64,000 bases of DNA. Source: Acidobacteriaceae bacterium (lineage in GTDB: Bacteria > Acidobacteriota > Terriglobia > Terriglobales > Acidobacteriaceae). The notes beneath the pieces are model-generated. The model was not told where the DNA came from, did no database searches, and saw only the letters and a list, made by a program, of their open reading frames with translations. The stretch spans positions 3,508 through 67,507 of the forward strand of contig PMHV01000017.1 of NCBI GenBank assembly GCA_003156805.1, given 5' to 3'. This document shows, one piece after another, positions 8,688 through 17,760 of the stretch (positions are counted from its first letter, which is position 1; each line of letters starts with the position of its first letter). The translations under genes and the position numbers were made by a program.

Positions 8688-8858
8688 ATGCAATACAAGA
8701 AGCTGAAACTCGATCCGCATCCCGAAGGCGGTTACTATCGGCAGACTTGTCGCGCAGACCTGGAGTTGGTGCGGACCGCGATTCCCCGCAGCCTTACAGG
8801 CTCCCCACGCCTCGACTACAGTCTTGCCATAATTGTATTTCCCTCACCTGAGTGCTAG
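8688..8858 (+). pseudogene. N-terminal fragment of a DUF985/cupin_5 family protein
   Basis: ATG at 8688 opens MQYKKLKLDPHPEGGYYRQT, the hallmark N-terminus of the cupin_5 (DUF985) family, continuing to RTAIPRSLTGSPRL and stopping after 56 residues. Intact members are about 150-170 residues and have a beta-barrel that is absent here. The last 15 residues no longer match the family. It is a truncated relic directly upstream of the next operon. Confidence 0.65.
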
Positions 8859-8898
8859 CATCAATTCATCGGCACTTGTGGCCTCGGAGGTACGACTT

Positions 8899-9207
8899 AT
8901 GGCGGAGCGTGAGAGCAATAGTTTCGTTTGGTTTTTGGCAGGCTTGGGATTAGGAGCGCTCGTGGGCGTGTTGTATGCGCCGCGATCGGGCAGCGAGACT
9001 CGCGATGTCCTGCGCGCTCGCGCCGAAGATGGCAGCGACTATGTCCGCAACCGGGCGCGCGAGGCGCGCGAGCAAGCCTCGGATTGGGTGGATCGTGGTC
9101 GCGAAGTGGTGGGTCAGCAAAAGGAGCAGTTCCGCGCCGCCTACGAGGCCGGCAGACAGGCATATCGTGAGGCTACGTCGGAGACCGGCGCTCCCAAGAA
9201 TCTGTAG
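8899..9207 (+). CDS. YtxH domain small envelope protein
   Basis: A 102-residue protein with one N-terminal hydrophobic segment (FVWFLAGLGLGALVGVLYAP) followed by the YtxH-type APRSGSETRD motif and a long charged, probably helical tail (VRNRAREAREQASDWVDRGR). YtxH proteins are small membrane-anchored proteins linked to general stress in Bacillus; the molecular role is unknown. The ATG at 8899 has GGAGG eight bases upstream, which favours it over an in-frame ATG at 8833. The next gene, another membrane-anchored helical protein, follows after 66 bases, so the pair may work together. Confidence 0.8.
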   Translation: MAERESNSFVWFLAGLGLGALVGVLYAPRSGSETRDVLRARAEDGSDYVRNRAREAREQASDWVDRGREVVGQQKEQFRAAYEAGRQAYREATSETGAPKNL

Positions 9208-9273
9208 CGCGTCTTCGGGTTCTGCCCGTCCTCGCCGGATGTCTGTGCTGGCGCTATGACGGAGTCACCTCTT

Positions 9274-9795
9274 ATGGATAACCTCACTCCCATATTCATC
9301 GCCTTGACGGGCGCGGCCGTTCTTCTGCAGGCGGGACTTCTTGCGGCCATGTATCTGTCTCTGCGCAAGAGCAGCTCGCGAATCGAAACGTTAGCCACCG
9401 AGGTCAAGACCAAGGTGCTGCCCACGGTGGAAACCGCGCAGGCCATGCTGGCGGAGTTGCGCCCCAAACTACAGGTGATCGCCGACAATTTGGCCGATTC
9501 GACCGATGCCATCCGCGATCAAGTGCAGAGAGTGGATACGACGGTAAGCGATGTGGTGGATCGTGCACGCTTGCAGGTCATTCGCGCCGACGAGTTGCTC
9601 AGCCGCACGCTCGACCGCGTGGAACAGACTTCCGATATGGTGCACAAGACCGTCATCTCACCGGTGCGGCAGATTTCCGGGTTGATGCAGGGAATCACCG
9701 CCGGCATCGAGTTCCTGCTGGGCAATCGCGTTCGCCGCAACGGCGGCGGTCCGGAAGTTCGGCGCCCCGTGCCGCAAGACGAGATGTTCATCTAG
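9274..9795 (+). CDS. Membrane-anchored coiled-coil protein (DUF948-like)
   Basis: A 173-residue protein with one N-terminal transmembrane helix (about residues 5-28) and a long heptad-rich region (about 30-140) containing repeated hydrophobic spacing such as LATEVKTKVLPTVETAQAML and VDTTVSDVVDRARLQV. This architecture resembles DUF948 proteins, which often sit beside YtxH genes. The C-terminus is charged and rich in Arg and Pro. Start chosen at ATG 9274, which has GGAG eight bases upstream; an ATG at 9256 is in frame but lacks a site. Function is not known. Confidence 0.75.
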   Translation: MDNLTPIFIALTGAAVLLQAGLLAAMYLSLRKSSSRIETLATEVKTKVLPTVETAQAMLAELRPKLQVIADNLADSTDAIRDQVQRVDTTVSDVVDRARLQVIRADELLSRTLDRVEQTSDMVHKTVISPVRQISGLMQGITAGIEFLLGNRVRRNGGGPEVRRPVPQDEMFI

Positions 9796-9865
9796 TCCGC
9801 GGTGTTTTGGGGCGATGCAATTTGCTCCGTGGAAAACTTTGCCAGGCGTGATGTAAGCTTTTGGC

Positions 9866-10021
9866 ATGAGTCTCGCTTTCTCCAGGTTGCGCTTTCTCAC
9901 CGTTCTCCTCTCTTGTCTAAGCATTGGGTTGGTTGGCACATTGACTCTCGGAACCCGTCCGCTCGCCGCTCAGGAAAAAACCATCGTCTGGAGCGATTAG
10001 GAGAAACCCATCGTCGATGAC
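9866..10021 (+). pseudogene. Signal-peptide-encoding 5-prime part of the TlpA-like gene, ended by in-frame TAG
   Basis: ATG 9866 encodes MSLAFSRLRFLTVLLSCLS with a hydrophobic core and a likely cleavage near RPLAAQ, then EKTIVWSD and a TAG at 9998-10000. Translation in the same frame continues without another stop through EKPIVDDLRGL into the thioredoxin domain downstream. A CAG-to-TAG change would explain it. This segment is the export signal of the following gene. Confidence 0.7.
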
Positions 10022-10771
10022 TTGCGTGGACTGCGCAAGCTTCCTGACGATGTGCGCGCACGCACCACAAAAGATCTTGCAGTGCAGATTCGCGAGCTTC
10101 CCGCGACCGCCAACAAGCTGCGACTGGCAGGCGGACTCGCCAATCTCTCGACCGAAGGCGATTTCGGCCATGACACTCTGCAGGAAGTTGCCAACACGCT
10201 TGGCGCTGCGCTGCGGGAACAGCCACAGACCGGCAAGAACGGCGAACCAGATCCTCTTTACGTTGAACTAGCCGGACTGGTGCGCTACGAGCATGTCCAG
10301 GCGAGCCTGGACACCCCCCAGTTTTTGGCAGCCATAGCCAAGCTGGAAGCGGACGACGCTAAGCGCCAGCGGGTTGACTTTACCCTCATCGATTTGCAGG
10401 GAAAGGCGTGGCGATGGCAGGATCTGCGGGGCAAAGTTGTGCTGGTGAATTTCTGGGCCACGTGGTGTCCGCCGTGCCGCAAGGAAATGCCCGACCTGGA
10501 ATCGCTCTATCTCAAGTTCCGAGAGAAAGGTTTCGTGGTGCTGGCCATTTCCGACGAAGAGACGGCAAAAGTAAGCCCATTTATTGCGGAGCGAAGCATT
10601 ACTTACCCGGTGCTGCTCGACCCGGGACGGAAAGTGAACGAGCAATTCCGGATTGAAGGGATTCCCAAGAGCTTCGTCTACGACCGCAGTGGCAAACTGG
10701 TGGCCCAGTCCATCGACATGCGCACACAGAAGCAGTTTCTGGAGATGCTTGGGAACGCGGGACTGCAATAA
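10022..10771 (+). CDS. TlpA/ResA-like thioredoxin-fold protein, detached from its signal peptide
   Basis: Thiol-disulfide oxidoreductase domain of the TlpA/ResA type, which normally reduces disulfides outside the membrane. The C-terminal 140 residues form a thioredoxin fold with VLVNFWATWCPPCRKEMPDL (active site WCPPC) and the cis-proline segment IEGIPKSFVYD. The N-terminal 110 residues are helical and unassigned. The only starts after the TAG at 9998 are non-ATG (TTG 10022) with poor ribosome-binding context. Without the upstream signal peptide the product would stay in the cytoplasm, so the gene is probably broken, or the stop is a sequence error. The next gene starts 17 bases downstream. 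Confidence 0.8.
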   Translation: MRGLRKLPDDVRARTTKDLAVQIRELPATANKLRLAGGLANLSTEGDFGHDTLQEVANTLGAALREQPQTGKNGEPDPLYVELAGLVRYEHVQASLDTPQFLAAIAKLEADDAKRQRVDFTLIDLQGKAWRWQDLRGKVVLVNFWATWCPPCRKEMPDLESLYLKFREKGFVVLAISDEETAKVSPFIAERSITYPVLLDPGRKVNEQFRIEGIPKSFVYDRSGKLVAQSIDMRTQKQFLEMLGNAGLQ

Positions 10772-10788
10772 ACGAGTGAGGGATTGCG

Positions 10789-11205
10789 ATGCGTTATCTG
10801 GTTCGAGCCCGCGTGAAACCTGGCCGCGAAAGCGATCTTCTGAAAGCCATTGAAGAGGAAACTCTTGGCGAGGGATCGGTCGCCGAGGGCGAATACCTGC
10901 GCAACATGCAGGAAGCGCGTCTGTGTGCGGACCAGACCGCGCGCTGGGTGGAAGTCTGCTATTGTCCAGACCCGCTGCAGGAAGAGCGGCCCTATTGGGA
11001 AGGGTATTTTGAGTTGACGCGCGTGCAGGACGCCCACGACCGCCGGAAATGCCGCGATGAAAATGGTTCCCAGCAGTGGGCCTGCGGCGATTGCGACTGC
11101 ACGGCTCGACTGGAAGCGAAACTTAAGGATTCCGGAACTCTCTTCCTCAACTCGCTCCGTGCCGACAAATCTGCGAGCGGGCGCGCGACAAAGAAAACCG
11201 GCTAA
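10789..11205 (+). CDS. Conserved hypothetical protein
   Basis: A 138-residue soluble protein beginning MRYLVRARVKPGRESDLLKA, which suggests a ferredoxin-like alpha-beta fold at the N-terminus. The C-terminal half has a cysteine group (RKCRDENGSQQWACGDCDC) that could bind a metal. It follows the TlpA-like gene by 17 bases and is likely co-transcribed with it. No family is recognised. Confidence concerns the gene being real, given the start with GAGGG upstream and codon use like its neighbours. Confidence 0.7.
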   Translation: MRYLVRARVKPGRESDLLKAIEEETLGEGSVAEGEYLRNMQEARLCADQTARWVEVCYCPDPLQEERPYWEGYFELTRVQDAHDRRKCRDENGSQQWACGDCDCTARLEAKLKDSGTLFLNSLRADKSASGRATKKTG

Positions 11206-11251
11206 CCGCAACAGTCTAGCGAAGACCGCAAAGAAGCGCGGCCGTTGCCGC

Positions 11252-12397
11252 TCACACGATCCAGCCGCCGCCGACCACAATATCGCCGTCGTAGAACACC
11301 GCAGCTTGCCCGGGCGTGATGGCACGCTGCGGCTGATCAAAGGTCACAAGAATTTCTGCATCGCCAGACTCGCCGGAGTGAGTCGTTACCGCAGAGTCAA
11401 TCTTTTCGATTACCGCCGCGGCCGGTTCGTGGCGATGGCGGATCTTGACGCTCACCCGCATGGGCTCGCGCAGCTCATCCACGGCAATCAAATTCACGCG
11501 GCTCACCCGCAAAGTGCGCGAGTAGAGGCTCTCTTCGCCGCCAACGATCACCTGCTTGTCCGCGCCGCTGATCTGAATCACGTAGAGAGGTGAGCCCGTG
11601 GCTACGCCGAGTCCCTTGCGCTGTCCGACCGTAAAGTTGTGAATGCCGCCATGTTCGCCGATGACTTCACCGCTCGTGGTCACGAGTTCGCCGGCGGTAT
11701 CCGGTAGCGCGTCGCCGCGATCCGCGAGATAGGCGTCAATGAAGCGCTTGTAGTCGCCCCCGGGGACAAAGCAAATCTCCTGCGAATCGGGTTTCTCGGC
11801 CAGAGCCAGACCATGCTGGCGCGCAAGTTCGCGGACTTCAGGCTTGGTCATGTTGCCCAGCGGGAATAGCGTATAGCTGAGCTGTTCCTGCGTGAGGCCA
11901 AAGAGGAAATAGGTTTGGTCCTTGCGGCGATCGGCGGGGCGCATGAGCAGCCAGCGGCCTCGCGCTTCGTCAAACTCCACGCGGGCATAGTGGCCGGTTG
12001 CAACCTGCTCGGCGCCGATCTGCCGGGCCACGATCAACAACTGATCGAACTTCAGATGGTTGTTGCAGAGGCTGCACGGGATGGGCGTGCGTCCCGAGAG
12101 ATATTCCTGGACGAACGGGCGCACCACCTCGCGCTCGAAGCGCTCCTCATGATTGACCACGTAATACGGAATGCCGATGTGCTCGGCCACGCGCCGGGCA
12201 TCGTAGACATCGTCGAGCGAGCAGCAACGCCCGTGCACAGACTCCGGCATACCCTCGTGGCCGGCGAGACGCCGCTGGTTCCAGAGCTGCATGGTCAGGC
12301 CGATGACGTTGTGTCCCTCAGCGCGCAGCATGGCCGCGACGGTGGAAGAATCGACACCACCCGACATGGCTACGGCGAGAGTTCTAGGATTTGGCAT
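11252..12397 (-). CDS. mnmA: tRNA-specific 2-thiouridylase MnmA
   Basis: Cytoplasmic enzyme that uses ATP and persulfide sulfur to form 2-thiouridine at the wobble position of tRNA(Lys), tRNA(Glu) and tRNA(Gln). The 381 residues include the PP-loop [12 protein letters not shown] near residue 10, the catalytic cysteine pair in [11 protein letters not shown] and [13 protein letters not shown], and the [11 protein letters not shown] segment, all in the usual order and at the usual length. It lies 34 bases downstream of a cysteine desulfurase gene on the same strand; that enzyme is the natural sulfur donor, so the two form a functional pair. Confidence 0.96.
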   Translation of the reverse strand: MPNPRTLAVAMSGGVDSSTVAAMLRAEGHNVIGLTMQLWNQRRLAGHEGMPESVHGRCCSLDDVYDARRVAEHIGIPYYVVNHEERFEREVVRPFVQEYLSGRTPIPCSLCNNHLKFDQLLIVARQIGAEQVATGHYARVEFDEARGRWLLMRPADRRKDQTYFLFGLTQEQLSYTLFPLGNMTKPEVRELARQHGLALAEKPDSQEICFVPGGDYKRFIDAYLADRGDALPDTAGELVTTSGEVIGEHGGIHNFTVGQRKGLGVATGSPLYVIQISGADKQVIVGGEESLYSRTLRVSRVNLIAVDELREPMRVSVKIRHRHEPAAAVIEKIDSAVTTHSGESGDAEILVTFDQPQRAITPGQAAVFYDGDIVVGGGWIV

Positions 12398-12430
12398 GCT
12401 TTCACTGGAGCAGTAGCAACTGTCAATTAG

Positions 12431-13597
12431 CTAATTGCTAATTGCCGCTTTCTTGTACAGGGGCGACAATTCTCGAAGCCGCGCCACCGCTTCCACCACC
12501 AGCGCCAGCGCGAAGTCGACATCTTCCACCGTGCTCTGCTTGCCCATGCTGAATCGGATGCTGGCGCGAGCGCGGTCGGCGCGCAGGCCCATCGCGGTAA
12601 GCACGTGCGACGGCTCGATGGCTCCCGAAGAACAGGCTGAGCCCGTGGAAATTGCCAAGCCTTTCAGGTCGAGCGCAATCACCAAGGCTTCGCCGTCGAT
12701 GTGATCGAAATAGACGCTTGTTGTGTTCGGAACGCGCGGAGCACCATCGCCGTTGACTCCGGCTTCGTCAACCTGGGCGAGAATTCCGCTCTCCACCCGA
12801 TCACGCAGCGCGGCCGTGTTCTTGTCGTCGCCATGTTCGAAGCCCTGCACCGCCAGGTCGGCAGCCTTGCCGAGAGCGACGATTCCAGGAACATTCTCGG
12901 TTCCCGCGCGCCGTGAGCGTTCGTGGCGGCCACCGTAAAGCAGAGGCTGAATTCGAGTTCCCTGTCGCACATGCAGCGCGCCAATACCTTGCGGTGCGTG
13001 CATTTTATGTCCCGAGATCGAAAGCAGATCGCAGCCGATACGAGTCACATCGATCGGAACCTTGCCCGCGGCCTGCACCGCGTCGGTATGGAAAAAGACG
13101 TCGGCCTCCGCGGCGACCTTTCCAACCTCTTCGACAGGCTGCAGCACGCCGGTTTCGTTGTTGGCCATCATCATCGAGATCAATTTTGTGTTGGGCCGCA
13201 ATGCCCGCCGCACATCGTCGGGGTCCACCAGACCCCGGCCATCGACCGGCACATAGGTCACGTCGCAACCGGCTTCTTCCAGATGCCTGCCAGTATTCAG
13301 CACGGCATGATGCTCGATGCTGGAAGTGATGACGTGATCTCCAGCAGTAACCAACCCCGCGAGCGCCAGATTGTCGGCTTCGGTGCCGCCGCTGGTAAAA
13401 ACAATTTCCGACGCGCGGCTGCCCAGCAACGCCGCCACCGATTCGCGCGCCCGCTCCACAGCCGCCCGCGATTCCTGCCCATGATGGTGAATCGACGAAG
13501 CGTTGCCGAAACGCTCGCCAAAATAGGGGCGCATGGCTTCGAACACCTCCGGCAGAACCGGCGTGGTAGCGTTATTGTCGAGGTAAACGCGGCGCAT
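12431..13597 (-). CDS. Cysteine desulfurase (NifS/IscS class V aminotransferase)
   Basis: PLP enzyme that takes sulfur from L-cysteine, leaving an enzyme persulfide for Fe-S cluster assembly and tRNA thiolation. Features: N-terminal VYLDNNATTPVLPEV, the PLP-lysine motif ISGHKMHAPQG, and the active-site cysteine in STGSACSSGAIEPSH. The length (388) is normal for group I enzymes. ATG 13597 begins MRRVYLDNNAT as in homologues; a GTG three codons upstream (13606) is possible. It precedes mnmA by 34 bases, which points to a sulfur-transfer operon for tRNA modification. Confidence 0.94.
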   Translation of the reverse strand: MRRVYLDNNATTPVLPEVFEAMRPYFGERFGNASSIHHHGQESRAAVERARESVAALLGSRASEIVFTSGGTEADNLALAGLVTAGDHVITSSIEHHAVLNTGRHLEEAGCDVTYVPVDGRGLVDPDDVRRALRPNTKLISMMMANNETGVLQPVEEVGKVAAEADVFFHTDAVQAAGKVPIDVTRIGCDLLSISGHKMHAPQGIGALHVRQGTRIQPLLYGGRHERSRRAGTENVPGIVALGKAADLAVQGFEHGDDKNTAALRDRVESGILAQVDEAGVNGDGAPRVPNTTSVYFDHIDGEALVIALDLKGLAISTGSACSSGAIEPSHVLTAMGLRADRARASIRFSMGKQSTVEDVDFALALVVEAVARLRELSPLYKKAAISN

Positions 13598-13673
13598 GAA
13601 ACTCACAGGTTTATTCTACGCTGGGAGCGCTTGGGAGGGTTTCGGGGCGCAGGCTTCGGCGCCCAAAGCGCAA

Positions 13674-13883
13674 CTAGGAGACGGTCACTACTTCAGCGGA
13701 CGCACTCGGTTGGGGGATCGGCAGATTGTCCTCGCGCAAGCCTTCAAGATGAAACTCTATCGCCTCGCGGATGAGCTGTTGCGCCATTGCCTTGGTTGGG
13801 CCTGTCGTTACAACGCCCGGCAAGTCGGGCACATACGCCGCCCAACCGGTGGATGATTTTTCGTAAACGACCACGTAGTTCAT
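13674..13883 (-). CDS. hicB: HicB-like antitoxin
   Basis: Antitoxin of a HicAB toxin-antitoxin pair. The 69 residues begin MNYVVVYEKSSTGWAAYVPD, the degenerate RNase H-like fold of the HicB N-terminal domain, with the family motif YVPDLPGVVTTGPT and the helix EAIEFHLEGL. No separate DNA-binding domain is visible, so this is the short HicB form; autorepression may need the complex. It overlaps the end of hicA by four bases (ATGA), so both are translated from one message with the toxin first. Confidence 0.88.
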   Translation of the reverse strand: MNYVVVYEKSSTGWAAYVPDLPGVVTTGPTKAMAQQLIREAIEFHLEGLREDNLPIPQPSASAEVVTVS

Positions 13884-14068
13884 CGCTTCAACCCTGCCTG
13901 TTTCAGAACACTGTTCAAGGTGCCCGGAGGGAGGTCGTCGCTCGGATGACCGGGCAATGTAACTCGCCCCACCCTCGCTGGATGCTTGTATTGGCGATGG
14001 CTTCCCTTGGTTCTCTTGAGCACCCAGCCATCCTGCTCCAGCATTCTAATGATATCGCGGACCTTCAT
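13880..14068 (-). CDS. hicA: HicA-like mRNA interferase toxin
   Basis: Small dsRBD-fold toxin that cleaves mRNA when free of HicB. The 62 residues match the family at the usual length: MKVRDIIRMLEQDGW, then the catalytic-histidine region KGSHRQYKHP (His24), then RVTLPGHPSDDLPPGTL and a terminal helix. The key histidine is present, so the toxin looks functional. It is first in a two-gene operon with hicB overlapping it by four bases, and sits between citrate synthase and a cysteine desulfurase. Confidence 0.9.
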   Translation of the reverse strand: MKVRDIIRMLEQDGWVLKRTKGSHRQYKHPARVGRVTLPGHPSDDLPPGTLNSVLKQAGLKR

Positions 14069-14117
14069 CGGGGTCCAAATTACGTTCGCCGCGCAAAAAG
14101 CCGACCGATCAAAATCG

Positions 14118-15260
14118 CTATCGCTGGTCGATCGGCACGTAACGATTCGGATACTCCGGCCCCAGGTATTCGGCCCGGGGGCGAATCAGGCGATTGTCGT
14201 CGAGTTGCTCGATGACGTGAGCGGCCCATCCGCTGATGCGCGAGATGGCGAAGATTGGCGTGAACAGATCCTCATCGATTCCCAGCGTGTGATAGGTGGA
14301 TGCGGAATAGAAATCCACGTTGGCGTTCAGCTTCTTTTCCGCCTTCACGAATCGCTCGATTTTTTCGGACATTTCGTACCACTGGGGCTGGCCGCTGGAT
14401 TGGCCCAAATCCTTCGACATCACGCGCAAGTGAGTCGCCCGTGGGTCTTCGGTGTGGTAGACGCGATGGCCGAAGCCGGGAATTTTTTTCTTTTGCGCCA
14501 GCAGGTCGCGGACGTATTCGACGGGATCGGCTTTCTCGCGTTCAATCGATTCGAGGATTCGGAAAACCGCCTCATTCGCGCCGCCGTGCAAAGGTCCCTT
14601 CAAAGTCCCGATCGCCGAAGTGATCGCGGAATGCATGTCGGACAAAGTCGCTGCAGTCACACGCGCGGCAAAGGTGGAGGCATTCAGTTCGTGGTCGGCG
14701 TGCAGAATGAGAGCGATATCGAGCGCCCGTTCTGCGGTATGGGATGGTTTCTTGCCACTGAGCTGCCAAAGAAAATTGGCCGAATGAGAAAGAGATTGGT
14801 CTGGCTCAACGACACTCTTGCCTTTGCGGATGCGGTCGTAGGCCGCGATGATCATCGCGATCTGCGAAGTCAGCCGGATCGCCTTCCGGATATTGGCATC
14901 GTGGTCATTGTTCGTCTGATCCGGATCGTAGAATGCCAGCGCAGAAACCGCCGTGCGCAAAACATCCATGGGAAGAGCGGTTTTCGGGGCACTCCGCAAG
15001 AGCGTAATGATCGCCGGATCCAGGTGACGCTCTTCCGCAAGACGCTTCTGCAAGCCCGCAAGCTCAGCTCGCTTGGGCAAGTGCCCGTACCAGAGCAGGT
15101 AGCAGGTCTCTTCAAAGTTGGAATGGTCGGCGAGTTCGTGGATGTCGATACCGCGGTAGGCGAGAACACCGCGCTCTCCGTCGATGTAGCAAATGCTGGA
15201 ATTCGTGGCGACGATGCCTTCCAGGCCTTTGGCGGCGTGAGTTGTAATCGCGCTGGACAT
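14118..15260 (-). CDS. gltA: Citrate synthase (possibly 2-methylcitrate synthase)
   Basis: Condenses acetyl-CoA and oxaloacetate to citrate in the TCA cycle. The 380-residue protein has the short dimeric form of the family. Catalytic residues are visible: His in ILHADHELNAS, His in PGFGHRVYHTEDPRA and Asp in NVDFYSAST. The N-terminus MSSAITTHAAKGLEGIVATN matches homologues from ATG 15260; the frame is open to 15353 but that extension is Arg-rich and unlikely. Sequence alone does not separate citrate from 2-methylcitrate synthase; no propionate genes lie nearby, which favours the former. Confidence 0.93.
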   Translation of the reverse strand: MSSAITTHAAKGLEGIVATNSSICYIDGERGVLAYRGIDIHELADHSNFEETCYLLWYGHLPKRAELAGLQKRLAEERHLDPAIITLLRSAPKTALPMDVLRTAVSALAFYDPDQTNNDHDANIRKAIRLTSQIAMIIAAYDRIRKGKSVVEPDQSLSHSANFLWQLSGKKPSHTAERALDIALILHADHELNASTFAARVTAATLSDMHSAITSAIGTLKGPLHGGANEAVFRILESIEREKADPVEYVRDLLAQKKKIPGFGHRVYHTEDPRATHLRVMSKDLGQSSGQPQWYEMSEKIERFVKAEKKLNANVDFYSASTYHTLGIDEDLFTPIFAISRISGWAAHVIEQLDDNRLIRPRAEYLGPEYPNRYVPIDQR

Positions 15261-15452
15261 GGTCGCTCGCTCAGTGGTTTTTCGTTGCCGAACCGCGCGG
15301 GGACGCGGGGAATGCAACCTTTGTTTATACGCCAAACGCGGCGAAGTTTCCAACTACCCGCGGGTAACTTCAGTACTTGGCCGGACAAGCGCCGCACCGA
15401 ATACCGAGCCCGGAGGAACGCTCCTCCCGCCCGTCGATACTTCGCATCAGGG

Positions 15453-15458
15453 TATAAT
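15453..15458 (+). promoter_or_regulatory. Possible -10 box for the S46 peptidase gene
   Basis: TATAAT at 15453-15458 lies 80 bases upstream of the S46 start codon. The -35 region is poor, so this is a weak call based only on the perfect hexamer and its position. Confidence 0.3.
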
Positions 15459-15537
15459 TATTCGGTTTGCCGTAGGCTCGCGACGAATCGCGCCGCATCC
15501 TTGATTCTCAGATCCTTATGGAGGAATTTTCCCTACA

Positions 15538-17634
15538 ATGAAGCGCTGCTCATCCGTCCTGCTCGCCTTTACTTTTCTTTTTTCGACCCTGGCCTCAGCC
15601 GACGAGGGCATGTGGCTGTACAACGAACCCCCAAAAGACCAGATTAAGGCGAAGTACGGCTTCGAGCTCACCCAAGCTTGGCTCGACCATGTTCGGTTGT
15701 CGTCCGTACGTTTCAACAACGGAGGATCGGGATCTTTCGTCTCCGCCGACGGCCTCACCTTCACCAATCACCACGTTGGGGCGGCATGTGTGCAGCAACT
15801 TTCCAGCCAGGGCCGCGACTACATCAAAACCGGCTTTTACGCGAAAACCCAGGCTGACGAGGTGAAGTGCCCGAGCCTTGAACTCAACCAACTCGTCGGC
15901 ATCGACGACGTAACCGACAAGGTGAACGCGGGCGTCAAGGCGGGCATGTCTGCGGCCGAGGCTGGACAGGCTCAGCGCGCAGCGATGTCGAGGATCGAAC
16001 AAGCATGCGCGACATCCACGGGCCTGCGTTGCGATGTGGTGACGTTTTATTCGGGGCAGGTTTACGACTTGTACCGATACAAGAAGTACACGGACGTTCG
16101 TCTGGTGTTCGCGCCGGAGTTTGGCGTCGCTTTCTTCGGTGGCGATCCCGACAATTTCACCTATCCCCGCTACGACCTCGATATCACTTTCTTCCGGGTG
16201 TATGAGAACGGCAAGCCGGCGCTCCTCGACAACTATCTGCAGTGGTCCCGCAACGGTGTCAGCGACGGCGACTTGGTTTTCGTCTCCGGACATCCCGGCA
16301 GCACTGGACGTCTGCTGACCATGGCGCAACTCGATTTTTCCCGGGATGTGGCGTTCCCCGCTTCGCTGCGGCTTTTCAAGCGCCGCATTGCTCTGCTGCA
16401 GGAGTTCAGCCGCCAGTCGGAAGAGAACGCGCGCATCGCCAAAGAAGATATTTTCGGCCTGCAGAATTCGCAAAAAGCGGTCATCGGTTATGAATCCGGC
16501 CTGCGCGATACATCGATCATGGACGCGAAGGCCGCCGATGAAACCAAATTACAGGCGGCGTACAAAGCAGATCCAAAGAATGCTCGCGCGCCCGATCCCT
16601 GGAATGAGATCGCCCAGGCCATCGCGCTGCAGCGCGACATCTACCTGCCGCTCACTTATCTGGAACGCCTGCGGGGCTTTGCTTCCGGCCTGCCGCAGAC
16701 TGCTCGCGTTCTGGTCCGCGCAGCGGAGGAAAAACCCAAGCCCAACGAGCAACGCATGCGCGAGTTTCGCGATTCGGCGCTGCCGTCGCTGGAACAACAA
16801 TTATTCTCGACCGCGCCCGTCTACAAGAATCTCGACACCGCACTGCTGGCCGATTCTCTCGCCGAGATGCAAGAGGCGCTGGGCAGCGACAATCCTGATG
16901 TGAAGAAAGTCCTGAACGGAAAAACGCCAGCCGATACGGCCAGGGACCTGATCGCCAACACCAAACTTGACGAGGTAGCAGTGCGCAAACAGCTCTATGA
17001 AGGCGGAGAAGCGGCGATCGAAGCCAGCACTGACCCGCTGATCGTAGCCATGCGAGCCATCGAACCCGATGCCCGCGCCGTGCGCAAGACATTCGATGAC
17101 AAAATAGATTCGGTGATCCGCCGCGACGGCACACGCATCGCTAAAGCCCGCTTCGCCCAAAGCGGATTCACCCAGCCGCCCGATGCAACCTTCACGCTGC
17201 GCCTGAGTTATGGCGCAGTGAAGGGCTACGAAGAAAACGGAAAGTCGATTCCTTATTTCACCACCATCGGCGGGGCCTATGAACATGCGGCGGAACATGG
17301 CGGCCAGCCCCCTTACGATCTTCCCGAAAGTTGGATTAACGCGAAGCCGAACCTTGACTTGAAGACCCCGCTCAACTTCGTTTCCACCGCCGACATCATC
17401 GGCGGCAACTCCGGCTCTCCCACGGTGAACAAGAAAGGTGAAGTCGTTGGCATTATTTTCGACGGGAACATCCAATCATTGCCCTGGAACTTCGCCTATA
17501 GCGACGCGCAAGGCCGCGCGGTTTCCGTGGACTCGCGCGGCATTCAGGAGGCCTTGCGGAAGGTCTACGGCGCTACCGCGCTCGCCGACGAACTGACAGG
17601 CGCGAAGGGAGAACCAGCCAAGGCAGGAAAGTAG
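15538..17634 (+). CDS. S46-family dipeptidyl-peptidase (DPP7/DPP11-like), secreted
   Basis: Exported serine exopeptidase of family S46 that removes dipeptides from peptide N-termini, so it supports growth on proteins. The 698 residues have a signal peptide (MKRCSSVLLAFTFLFSTLAS), then EGMWLYNEPP, and the split chymotrypsin-like catalytic domain: His in TNHHVGA near residue 79 and Ser near residue 625 in GGNSGSPTV, with a helical domain between. The residue after FD in IIFDGNIQ is Gly, as in DPP7 (hydrophobic P1), rather than the Arg of DPP11; this specificity call is an inference. GGAGG lies 13 bases before the ATG. Monocistronic. Confidence 0.94.
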   Translation: MKRCSSVLLAFTFLFSTLASADEGMWLYNEPPKDQIKAKYGFELTQAWLDHVRLSSVRFNNGGSGSFVSADGLTFTNHHVGAACVQQLSSQGRDYIKTGFYAKTQADEVKCPSLELNQLVGIDDVTDKVNAGVKAGMSAAEAGQAQRAAMSRIEQACATSTGLRCDVVTFYSGQVYDLYRYKKYTDVRLVFAPEFGVAFFGGDPDNFTYPRYDLDITFFRVYENGKPALLDNYLQWSRNGVSDGDLVFVSGHPGSTGRLLTMAQLDFSRDVAFPASLRLFKRRIALLQEFSRQSEENARIAKEDIFGLQNSQKAVIGYESGLRDTSIMDAKAADETKLQAAYKADPKNARAPDPWNEIAQAIALQRDIYLPLTYLERLRGFASGLPQTARVLVRAAEEKPKPNEQRMREFRDSALPSLEQQLFSTAPVYKNLDTALLADSLAEMQEALGSDNPDVKKVLNGKTPADTARDLIANTKLDEVAVRKQLYEGGEAAIEASTDPLIVAMRAIEPDARAVRKTFDDKIDSVIRRDGTRIAKARFAQSGFTQPPDATFTLRLSYGAVKGYEENGKSIPYFTTIGGAYEHAAEHGGQPPYDLPESWINAKPNLDLKTPLNFVSTADIIGGNSGSPTVNKKGEVVGIIFDGNIQSLPWNFAYSDAQGRAVSVDSRGIQEALRKVYGATALADELTGAKGEPAKAGK

Positions 17635-17760
17635 AACCGATCCGACGCTGGGCTCGTGTGGAGCGGTCACTCTTGTCCGCTGCCTTCGCTTTTGACTTTG
17701 ACTCGCTTTCCCCTATCTCCCGCCGCCGTCTCCCGACACGCCCCCGCGACAATTGGGCAG

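Noticed and set aside
13986-15647. Long plus-strand frame across hicA and citrate synthase
   Set aside because: It is the antisense of citrate synthase and has no ribosome-binding site or recognisable domain.
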